DNA from: Albula goreensis
Taxonomy: Eukaryota; Chordata; Actinopteri; Albuliformes; Albulidae
Assembly: GCA_022829145.1 (NCBI GenBank)
Contig: CM040746.1
Location: forward strand, 29,477,832 to 29,541,831
DNA: 64,000 nucleotides
Reading direction: 5' to 3'
Position numbers and translations under genes: made by a program. Every line of letters begins with the position of its first letter. Position 1 is the stretch's first letter. Of this stretch, positions 1-11,400 are shown piece by piece. Under the pieces are notes generated by a model, which saw nothing but the letters and a program-made list of their open reading frames with translations, searched no databases and was not told where the DNA came from.

Positions 1-61
1 ACAAAATGACACTTTAATGTTTGTTAAGAGCTGTGACAACGTGGCATTCTGGTACTTCCAG

Positions 62-3000
62 AAAGACACTGAGTTCCGGCTACACTTGTGGTTTGTGAAC
101 AAGAATGCTGATTGGAAGGACACAGCATACCCTGTCCTGCTATCATGCCAACTCCACCAGCCCTGGAGTCCCCGGCAGATTGTGTGTGCAGAGAATTACA
201 TGGAGGTGAAAACACACATTGTGTGTGTTCTTATGGACATAGCTTAAAATAGGTAGTTTGGCAGCCACCCCATTTTTATTTATTTTTTCTTCCCCCTCAG
301 GTATCTGTGAAGAAGGAAGTCCTGGCTGCCAGTCACCAGGGCTTGGAGTGGATGGATCCACTACCTCTGGTATATATTGCTCAGACAATGTCCACCTGTC
401 CACCTAAGGTCATTGGCACTGGCCCAATGTAAATGTTAGTCTGTATCTGTTACTCTTTGTACTGGTGATAGAGAGAAATAAATGTGGCGTGAACTCATTA
501 CAGTTAAGCTGTATATTGGCGTAATTGTATTTGCTATATGTTTAAACAATGGCTTCTCCTACATTGAATGATTTGAATTTTGTACCCTTTCTCAAAGCAA
601 CACATAGTCCATCTGCCCAGTGACAGTTGCCTGCTGTGTGCCCTGCTTCAGGTGTCTGAGGAGGAAGTGGCAGTGCTGAAGGAATGGAAAGTGGTGTTCC
701 ACAAGCCGGAATACCCTGGGGGCAAGTCTGTACCTTTAGGAGACTTGCACCTGATGGGTTACTACATCAACATCACAGACACCCTCATTGTGCTGCGCTG
801 TCCCTACTCCTCAATGATGTCATACATGATGCAGGTCAGAGCACAAGATCCCTGTTACCCTCCTACTGTATACTCGAGCCCGTGACCATTATGGATTTCA
901 TTAATGGGTTGCATGACATGAAATGATAAGTGGGTTTTATGTATGATTATATTGAGAACTGGCTAAAACAAAGTCTTTATATGATGACATATGATTGATT
1001 GAATAGAGATAAAAATTTTGCATAATATGTAAGATGTATGGTAATCATACAATTTGAGGTAATGTTCATTCCAGACAGTTGAAGAAAGCATGAAAAGGAG
1101 CTTCAGTCTAGAATTACAATAATGCCTCCAGATTCCAAAATAAGTACTCATCATTTTTGTATTGCCAAGCAGTGGTTAGGTTATATTATCTCCAACTTAA
1201 TCCATAGGATAACAGTGCCTTGTTTTTCCTGTTGTCTTTTTCACCTGTTTGTATGTCTCCATCTATTTCAAGCTTAACAGTGCCTTTCTCTCTTCCCAAT
1301 GCCACCATGGTCTCACTCTTCCCCAGGAGAGCGGGATCCCGATTGAGGTGGTCAGTGCCACTATCCGCCACATGTGGCTTGAACTCAAGGTCGACATCTC
1401 TGTGGCCTGCACTATGAGTGCGTCTTTTTTGTTTTTCACCATTTACTAAAAGATCATTAAGTTTCAAGTATAGAATGGGCATGAAGCTCTGGTTCCATAG
1501 GTATCTTGTAGAAACACAGTATATACCCCAAATCAAGACTGGCTCAGCTGTTTACTACTGCTCCTTAAGTGGGGTCAGCATTTAAGAGTGAAAATGCAGA
1601 ACAATTTAGACCTTTCTAGACTTTCTTTTGATGTTTGGGAGTTCCTGTCCAGCCGGTCCTGCTTCTTGTTTTAGATTTAGGCTGGAATGAGGAAATGACT
1701 CCCTCATGATGTTAGTTCCATGAATTGTTGTAATTTTTTATTATTTGTGTGTATCAACACAGAACCATGTGCTTACATTTTTGGTTTGTAAACTTTTGCA
1801 GAGACATGCGATGCAAGTATTTAGTCATTGTACATATTAATTTCAGTAAAAATACTATGTAGTATGTAACTGGATGGATGAAGATTTGTCATTTTAATCA
1901 CTGCTCTTCATAACTGCCATTGTGTTATTATTCAATGCTTGCATTTTTAAATCTGCCACCATTCCTCCTGTCTTTCCTTCTTTCATCATCCAAGGCACAG
2001 CCACAGTGAAAGGCAAACATATAGTAAGGACCTTCCCACAGGTCCTCTCTCCGCTGGTGAAGGACAGGTTCAGAGACAGGGGTGTGAAGATTGGGGTGGG
2101 CACACATCTCTTGAGTGAGTGTTCCATCCAGGAGCAAGGCTACAAAATTGGGGTGCGGAATGGAGTTGTGGAGGTCAGGGTTCCATTTGGAACAGAGGGG
2201 GTATATGTAAAGGTAAGCAGAAATGTGTGGGAACCACTCCAACACTTATTAATTTTGACACTGCTTTTTTATCCTGTTCATATTCATATCTGACACAGTA
2301 GATAAATCTGTTTTCCATATATCGGGTATACGTGGCTGTATGTTCACAGTTTATTTGAACAGGTTGCAGATGTTTGGACTGAGGTCACATTTCTTCTAGG
2401 CCCCATTGTTTTGCTTAGTGTTCCTGCTCAAATCCTGCATACTTATTATGGGATGTCATTTGTCAGTAGAATGTTGGTGACAGCAGAATATGTATGCTTT
2501 TGTACTGATGGTTGGCTGAACCCACCACAGACTACTTCCATGTACAATGTAAGCTGGATTTGAACAAACCTGATTCACATCTGACTCTTTGCATTCAGAC
2601 TGCTACCACCATGTGCAACATGTATCAGTTTTGTCAAGAAAAGACTGGATGTACACAGGGCCTTTGTGGACCCAAAAGTTATGGTGTCTGAAGAATTTTA
2701 AGTCTCATTCCATTCTACAGAGTCATGTTAGCGGGAAGCAGTATATCCAGTCCTTGTCTGTAGATTTATTCTACCGTCACCAGTGGGAGGATGGGCAATG
2801 GGCCTTGACCCAGCAGCTGTCTTTCAGACCCCTGAAATTCCTGTATGTCCCCCAGAATGTCATACTCATCAACAGTAAGTAACCTCGCCGAACACATCAG
2901 CAAAAGCTATCAGCTCTGAGTATTCCCATTTCAACCACTAGCAGGCATTCATTGTCACACACAGATTTAAGGTTATCATCCATTTCCACAGACTGAAGTT

Positions 3001-6000
3001 CTCTCTCTCTAACCCCTTCTAATGTGCTATATTTTCATCCATGTTTACATTAGGGTATCTGGGTCTAACCCACATCACTCTGCTGGAAATAATATTTTAT
3101 GTTTTAGTGGGCTTGATTATTCTAAGTTGTATTCTTTGCTCTGCTTAAACAAACTAATTAATAATCCACAATGTTTGAAAATAACTTTCCACCAACTCTA
3201 ATTTCCACTATCCCTTGTTTGGAAACCCCTGAAGACACCATCCCATCCAAGGAAATGTTTAGGGTGACCCTTGGCACGTTCCCCAATGATGTATCTCTGC
3301 GAAACATCACAATAGGGGGTGAGCCTATCTCTCTGAAAGAGGCTCCAAAGCGGGGATTCAAGATATCCCTGATCCCTTTCATCAACGGCACCCACGCCTA
3401 CCTGCTACAGGCCCCCTTCTCACACCCTCTCATCTCCCAGGAGGTGAGGCCACACCCAGGAGCAGATTATCACACTACACGCCTGAGATATGATATATAA
3501 GTGGCAATAAACCTGCAGTATGTACAGATGGTCATATTTGTAAAAGCATGGCAACTGTCGATAACTGATAATGGAATATTTTTATTTACATTGGCTGACT
3601 CTGGAAAAGTTCAGCTTTTTAAAAATATGTATATATATTTTCCTGATTTTTACTGTTATTTGACTGCATAATGCTTTATAAGGACTTCAGACTATAGCCC
3701 AAACAGGGTAGACCTGGCCTCTGCTTGCTGTTATGTACCTTATCTAAAGCATCTGTCTTTGACCTGCACTCCATTTGCTCCACAGTCTATAGAGGGGGGA
3801 TATAGGAGGTACACTTTGAAAGTAACCTTTGCCTTGGACATCTCCCCCCAAGGAGACATCTACTACCACCACAGCACTGTGGTGAGCGATTTGCGAGATG
3901 TTGGTAAGTACTATATTTTGATCTTCCTGATTCCTTTTTCAGTCATTGCAGTGTGATACTGTCTATTTTTGATTTTCCATCCAATCTTTCCCCTTCATTT
4001 ATTATCCCCTCCTGTTATATTTTCTGCTATCATTTTTTTCCATTGTTGTCTATTTCTCCATAATTTTAAATCTCCAATTGTGTTTCTTGAGTCGCCGCTG
4101 TGTACCAAACCCTCATACCAGGCCCTGTTACCTCCCTAACCCTGCCCCCCTGACCTCTGATCCCCCTCAATAACGCTCACCCCCGACCTCCCACACATGC
4201 ATGCACACCTGCAAGTTCATCCCAGCTTGGAGGGTAAGTGCACTGAAAAGGGTGTACTGGTGCTGCTGCACTATGGAAACCAGGACTTCCAGTGGGAGAT
4301 GTACCTGGGGAAACGCAGGCTGGACTGGGAGCTGGTGGACACCGCGGGGTACGTGGTAGAGGCTGAGGAGGAATACCTCAGTGTTGAGCTACCCCTGTAC
4401 AGTCTGGGCATGACTTATGAGGTAAGTGGGGACCCCCCCTGCTGACCAGGTTTACACAAGAGGCTACATAAGTGAGCAATTAACTTGCAGTAATTATGCA
4501 AGCTTTGCATCAAACTGTTCCTTGTTTCTTTTTATATTTCTCTGTTCTGTACTCTTGCCTCTTCCCTTTCTGTTTATTTACTATGCTTCATTTAATCTAT
4601 TTCTGCTCAATGCAATGTTTTAACATCCTAGCCAGTTAGACACCATGGCCACTGTTGGAACACCTGTTTAAACGGAATACCATTGAAATTAAACAATTAG
4701 TACATTCTTCCTAAAGAATTATTAGCCCCTAAAACTAAGAAATCCTGCCACCCAAAAAAAAAACCCATCATAAAATTATGGAATGGCAAACTGGTTCTCA
4801 AACCATGTATATGCTGCACAACAATCAGTTGCTTTGATTTCATAATGAATGTGTTTGCATTTAATTATATGTTAATCCCTCTTGTTGCTTTTTGTCTATG
4901 TGTTAAATTGATCTAAATGTATTCCTGTGCAGGACCTCAGCCTACAGGGCCTGGTGACCAGAGTGGAGGTCAGTTTGGTGAATGTGGACACAATGAAAGA
5001 AGAACACACCTTTGTCCAGCGCTGCCCTTTCCCTGTCAGGGAATTGCTAGGTACAAACAGGACAAGGCATGCAGAGGATGGCATCATCATTATCTGTGCA
5101 TGGTTAAAGCTGGAACCTCCATATTGTCAATTGGACAACCTTTGAAGTTGTAGTACTAGTATGGAGACTAATTTTGGCCAGGGCTCCTCTGGATAGCACC
5201 ACATCAGCATCCTGTAGCCATTCAGTAGGTGTCTGTAGATTACTATTTGCTGTCAGCTAGAGATGTCCTCCTTCAGTCGGTGCTTCTTTGGGGGAAGTCT
5301 GTGCATAGTGTGTGTAGTAGTCCTTTTCCTCTTTCCATTTCCATTTTCCTGAGGAGCGTGCATGCTCGGCTGCAGTGCTCCTTGTGTAGGTGCAGGCACC
5401 AATCAGTGATGTGAGAGCATAATATATTTGGCTATTGACAAATGAGATGAAGAAAAATAAATGCACAAAACAGTCCCTGTTTCCCCCATCTAAGGTGTGC
5501 TGTGAAGCTCCATGTGCTGTCAGGTCATCTGCATGTGCAGCCTGTTGTAGGCTCACCTCCTGAATGGCAAATCCCAGATATGCATAATTTCAAGTGAAAG
5601 CTTAACCGGACTAAAAACATGGCATTTCAGCTGTAGGCTCATGTTTTAATGTAGTTGTGATGCAAGTCCATTCTCTGTAGTCTGCCTACCAGAAGGGAAG
5701 ATTGTGGTAGTTGCTGACATCTCTGAGACACTCCCACCCATTCAACCAAACCTAACCACCCTCCTGGACCAGAACTGTGCGCCCAATGATTCAGACAGCA
5801 CCCGGGCCCTTTTCAGCTTCCCTCTGGACTCCTGTGGCACTGTCCAAACCGTGAGTACAGTTCTTTCAAATATTCTTCAGTGTTTACGATTTAAGTCTGG
5901 GCTTTGTGCACCCCCAAGTGGACACATTTGGACCCTTGAGCCATGTTGAATAAGGCCACTAGATATATTAAGTGTATAATAAATGCTTATATTATTGAGC

Positions 6001-6923
6001 GTTCAATTATACACATCACTGGATTGTCATTTTTAAAACTAATAGTTTATTCCAATTCCATGCTCTTGTGCAACTTTCAACGTATTTGAAAAACAATAAA
6101 TTAGTTCTATGGAATTTTAGCCAAAACTACACTTCATACATGTAAAACTACATATCCTAAGTCAAAATTTAACACTTCAATGGTTTGTCTAAATAATATG
6201 AGAAATAGCTCTCTTCCTGTTTAGTCAATTCTCCATCTGTTTGGATTGTGACCTGCCCTTTCCAGCGGGAGGGGAATCACATTGTGTACAGGAATGAAGT
6301 GAGGTACACAGAGAAGTTCCTGCCCACAACTGACTCCCTCAGCGATCAAAAGCCCAGATACAGGTCAGTGAACTTGAAGGGAGCATCTCTGCTGTGAATG
6401 TATCATTTTAAACTGTTGAAAATGCATGGAAGCTCTGCTTGAGCTTTAATGGGCTGTCAGTAATTAAATTTGCTCATTTATCCCTAACAGACTGACAGTC
6501 CAGTGCCGCTACCCAGTGAATGGCACCAGCACCTATACCACCTCGCGTGAACATGCTTTCACACTCCCTGCAGGTATCATAAGGGTGGCTCCAGGCATGA
6601 CCCTTCACCAGTGGTGGGGAAGGGTATGCCCAACTCTCTCCTATCCTATATTCACAGAGCTGGCTGCTGAAAGATTGACTTCACCGATGTCACTGTGTAA
6701 CTTTCATCTTTCCTCTCAAAGGTCAAAGAAAACCAAGGGCCGTTTAATAAATGGGAACAGAGTTTCAGAGCAGGTATTATCACTTTTTCAGCTTATAAAG
6801 TGTACTGACCGTCTAGCTGTGTTAAGTGTAATTATAATGCTTCTCACTATCACACTGTCTTTTGCTCATTGGTACCTTAGTATATCAGATAAAACTATCA
6901 GTAGAAAATGCATATTTGACTGA
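62..6923 (+). CDS. ZPAX-like egg-coat protein, paralog A (5' partial)
   Basis: This is a secreted or membrane egg-envelope type protein made of repeated ZP-N-like domains; its N-terminal exons lie left of the window. Exons read: 62-205, 301-369, 652-834, 1327-1417, 2001-2212, 2721-2874, 3235-3443, 3786-3903, 4216-4421, 4933-5050, 5681-5850, 6266-6363 and a last exon from 6491. Sizes and phases match paralogs B and C one for one (144, 154, 209, 206, 118, 170 and 98 nt are identical), which identifies the gene. The NYMEVSV motif is split by an intron at 205/301, as in the paralogs. The ZP-N hallmark (Cys, then CGT about 50 residues later, and an RLTVQCRYP strand) is at 5681-6520. The 3' end is uncertain: reading through to the TGA at 6921-6923 adds a hydrophobic segment (about 6828-6890) like the tail of B, while donors at 6574 or 6624 joined to 6722 give shorter tails. 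A is clearly more diverged than B is from C. ZPAX membership comes from family resemblance, not from a search. Confidence 0.72.
6746..6751 (+). promoter_or_regulatory. possible poly(A) signal of paralog A
   Basis: AATAAA lies next to the TAA stop (6745-6747) that the spliced alternative 6573/6722 would use. If the read-through ending at 6923 is the true terminus, this hexamer lies inside the CDS and would not be the signal. Confidence 0.3.
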
Positions 6924-8448
6924 ACCGAACAGTCCAAGAGCCAATGAACTTTAGCTCAGCATATCTGAGGTGTAATGACTAGCTGCAGTGTCTTGGGAGT
7001 TTCCAAAAAAAAAAAGACTTTGCTTGAAACAATTTGAAACTTTTTGCAACATATTTAGTGCACATTCATTTTGTGGAGACATCAATGCACAATATGTTTA
7101 GCCTTTTTGCTGACCATACAGGTGGTATCTACTGGTAAAATGAAGCTAAGCACTGGTTTCAAATGATCAGCACCTGAAAATATTAGCAGTGCTTTACAAG
7201 TCAATACCTTGTGAAGTTGTATATTAAACACTAATAAGGCACATTCAATGTTTTGTTTGTTGTGAGTGTTTAACAATATTATAAAAGTTACACCCACAGA
7301 GTCAGACTGCAGTCAGCAGTGGAGATTGGCTGTTGGTGTTGCAGCAATTAATTGTTTAATTAAACACAGTGATTGCCTAAATACACAGACTCTGGATTTC
7401 CATGAGATAAATCTGCAGCTGGTTGACTGGAAACTACAAACACCTTGAGACAGTTCTGTTTTTCTGTAGATGTTTGTGTTTATTCTGCCTTTTGGTTTCT
7501 GTGTGATCAAAGGGGCAGCTGACTGCTGTGCTGACTGCAGGACTGATGCCTTAATCGCTGGGGATTGTGGTATTGTGGTGCCTGGAAATGGCCTCTTGGC
7601 TGTTCTTCTCAAAATGCACTCAACACCTATAATAAAACTGAACTGCCTTGTACATGTGTCACTGTCCCTTTTTTAACAGTATCAAATAGGAAACCCATCA
7701 GTTATATAAAAAATTTAGTTGTGCTTTTTTTTTTTTGATATTTTGTCAAGTGGCAGGTGTAACATTGATAACCTACATGGTGATATGTTATGACAGTTGG
7801 AGTGACTGGATTTTACCATTATAACAACCTACGTGAGCTGCAAACAAATAAGATGAAATGACAACTATTATAACCCAAGGGAGTTCAGTGGAACCATGGA
7901 GCAATTTCCTTGTAAGATTTGTATACATTTTGAGCATTTTTATAATGCACCAAATGTTAAAGAGTAGTTATTTTCGGGTCCGGAGGGATAAAATAGATTC
8001 GCACTGCACTGTACACCAGTTTTGACGGCTCAGCCCAACTCTCCTCTAGCCAGTTCATGACAAAAAAATCATTATTGTACGGTAAGGTTGTAAGTATTAC
8101 GTTCGGAGAATAGGCCTTTTTGTCCACCTGACCTTCATGAATGAAGTTCACCACGAAATAATTCGGGACACAATGCAATAGAAAAAGAATAGGCTGCTGT
8201 CGGTACTACCACAGATTTTTGCGCACGACATTTTTGGTTTTTGGTTGAATGACTGAGAACACTTAATTACTTGCAGGTGGTTCAGTGCGTCCCGTTTGCC
8301 TTAGAGAACGTAGTGAATGTAATTTGCTGACTGCGAAGTTTGGACGCTGCGATCAAATAGAAAACAAATGCGCGGATCATTTTTAGAACAACTGACTTTT
8401 GGCAATTTTATTCAGTACGTTTTGTACCTCCGCCGCTTAAAATGTATA
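6924..8448. other. intergenic region between ZP paralogs A and B
   Basis: No exon related to the ZP genes was found here. The tract is AT-rich with poly(A) and poly(T) runs at about 7005 and 7725. Positions 7957-8178 hold an unexplained minus-strand open frame (see findings). The promoter of paralog B must lie in the last few hundred bases, but no clear TATA box is seen. Confidence 0.6.
8125..8279 (+). promoter_or_regulatory. candidate E-boxes upstream of paralog B
   Basis: CACCTG at 8125-8130 and CAGGTG at 8274-8279 lie about 320 and 170 bp upstream of the start codon at 8449. Vertebrate ZP genes are activated in oocytes by FIGLA through an E-box about 200 bp upstream of transcription start. 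The site here is inferred from motif and position only; E-boxes are frequent by chance. Confidence 0.25.
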
Positions 8449-11400
8449 ATGAGTGTATGGCTCTTCTGGGGGTGAGTGGAATGCTTGAATACTTTGTTTT
8501 TATGTTGATCCAATTCAGAATGTGGCGTGAACATCCGTGTATCGTGAGAATGCAAAATCCTCTCTTTCAGAATTACGTACATGGTCGTCTCCCCCACTGC
8601 ATATGGTGAGAGTGCAATAAGCAAATATCCTCAAAATAGAATCCAGCCGGGATTGACATTTAAATCTGCACAGTTTCCTTTTATTTCACGCTCTGACCTT
8701 AAGAGAAAATAATTGTTTGAACAAATCATCTTGTCTCTCAGGTGCAAATGTGGCTGAATGCAGAGGCCGCTACTTCTTGATATCAACCGACTTCAACTTC
8801 ACAAAAAATCACTCATGGTTTGAAGTTGTTGGTGAGATAATAACAAATTATTTGTGAAACTATGCTTCTGTTCCAATTTTTTTTTTTTTTTTGCTTGTTG
8901 TGAAGATCCCAATCTGCCCAGTGTACTCTAATGTCTGTTAAGTTTTGTGGAAATGTAGGGCAGAGGCTGTAGCACACTTAATTTAGACTGTTTTTTCATC
9001 AATCTCTGTAGATAATGGAGTACACAAGCTGGAGGCAAACTATGCAGCAGAATGTGGCTACACCTTAAGTACTTTCAATACAGAAGCCGTCCTCAGAGTA
9101 TCTTATTTTGCCTGTCATGTGGAAAATAAGGTAATGCCAGAGGCACTGAATGTGTTTGTATGTGGATCCCCCTCACTTACTTCAGTCATCAGTTGAAATG
9201 GAGACCAGGATTCAACCATCATTTGTCTTTTCCTTAAATTTATCCGTTAATATTTTGGAGAGCTAATTTTCATGACTCTTGAAATTGCTTACCTGTCTTG
9301 GTAAAGTTAAAAATGAACACTTTGATTTAGTTGTGCAATACAGTTAAGCCCAAATGTCAGTTGAATCCCTGTTGGGATCTTTCTTATAGGTCTCCTTGTG
9401 TTTTAATAAAATATGAATCCATGTTCTGCTCTACGCTGATGCCTGTGCTGTCCTGCAGGGTGATGAAGAGTTCACCTTGCGCTATCAGAGTGTGAAGTTG
9501 GATGAGAGAGGAAGGAGGACCACTTACCCTTCAGAGATCTCCTGTAAACTAGAAAGAGATTGGAAGCCTAGGGAGATGGTCTGTGAAGAGAATTACATGG
9601 AGGTGAGAAGGGGAGATATCTCACCCGGGAGTGTTTGTCAGGGTTTCCACCTTAACTGCTTGTAATTTTGACAGGTGTCTGTGAGGCGGGATACTACTGG
9701 GCTCTCAAAGACCTCAATGGCTAAAGACTGGGCTGTGGTTCCTTCTGGTGTAAGTCAGTCTGTTTTTAAAAAAATGAAACACTCATTTACACAGAAGGGC
9801 TTTCTTAAGCTATTCCACCTCCATGTATTTCTTATCAAGTTTATATTCCCCATACATGCAATGGGGGCCACTAGAGGAAAACTGGGTTCAAGGGCTGTTA
9901 GCCTTAATTTGAATGAATCCTTATTGTGTACCTTGATGAACTGTCTAATTTATTTCAGAGGAACAACAGACTGATTATTTAGTAGAAAAAGATTTGAATA
10001 TGAAATGTAAATACAATTCATGTTTAGTATTTCAGCATGCCAATTTTGTTCCCACAGGACACAAGGCTGTCAGAACTGCAGGTCCTTATCAAAAAGTCTA
10101 ATGATAAGCCCATCACATTGTCTTTTGAAGAAGCCCGCAGACAAGGCTACATTATGACTGCTACTCCACATCGAATTGTCTTTCGTTCTCCCTACAACAA
10201 GACTTTGACAGAAATTAAAATGGTATAGTGTTTCAATTCCCTTTTTCTCAATGACTCATATTGAAGTGTAATTTTACCACTCATACCTTATCTGTACAAT
10301 GTACAGATCGATGGCATTGAAGTGGAGATGATCAGCGCTACAGTTGTTTTCAGACAGAACTGGGACCTGGTGGAGATTGAGATGATTGCTGCCTGTGCCA
10401 TAAGTAACAATATTATTTTACTTTGCTAAGAGAACATCAGTATAGCCATGATGTACTCATGTTTGTTATAGGATAAGAGCAGGGAAGAGCAGTGTCAGTG
10501 GTCCTGTGATCTGTGCCATATCTGATAGTTATTTACTGAAATAATTATCTGGTTTGGCATTGGAATTTTTGAATGATTGTGCCAAACCTATTTGTTGATT
10601 GCATCATTGATGCCAAGGGACAGTGACAGTTTAACTTAATCCCTTTCAGGTCCTGGAAGTTTCAATGGCACACACTTGGCATGGAGTGTCCCCAGGATCA
10701 TGCCACCCCTGACACAGTCTTCCTCCAGGTTTGAGGACAAGGCTGTCCTGATGGGTGTAAATGGGCAGGATGTAGACAAGGCCACTATGAAAAAACATGA
10801 CTACAGGCTGGACACATTTGGATCTCATGTGACAATATCTGTTCCTCTTTGGGCAATTGGAGGAGTGAATGAGGCAAGTAGAATTTTACCCATCTTCAAC
10901 TTGGTATTCAGAATTTTTGTAACATGAAACTGATTTGTTAATGTAAATATTCATACTTCAGCTTTATCAGTTTTGTACACTAAATATGGTTGTCTGATTC
11001 CTTTTTCAGAGCCGTGTCATTAACAATGGGTACAACAGTCGATATGCGATCCAGTTTTATCTTCAACACGTTTGGGCTGATGACATGTATGAGGAAACAG
11101 AGCATCGCAGCTTTAGGCTTGTAGTAACCCCATACATCCTCAGGGCACCATTCTCTATTGATCGTGAGTAACTTGTTCTGACTGTTAAAGCATGTGGAAA
11201 TTTCTGCCTTTCAGTGCTCAAGCTGACATGCTGTAGGGTTATAGAAATGTTCCTGTCTTTGGTATCATCCCTAGAAACTGTCCTTGAGAAGCGCATCTTC
11301 ACTGTACATGTGGGAAATATTCCTTATGATGTGGACCTGACCGCGGTCAAACTCAATGGAGTCTCCTTTAATGTGCCTGAGGCTATTCAAAGTGGCTATT

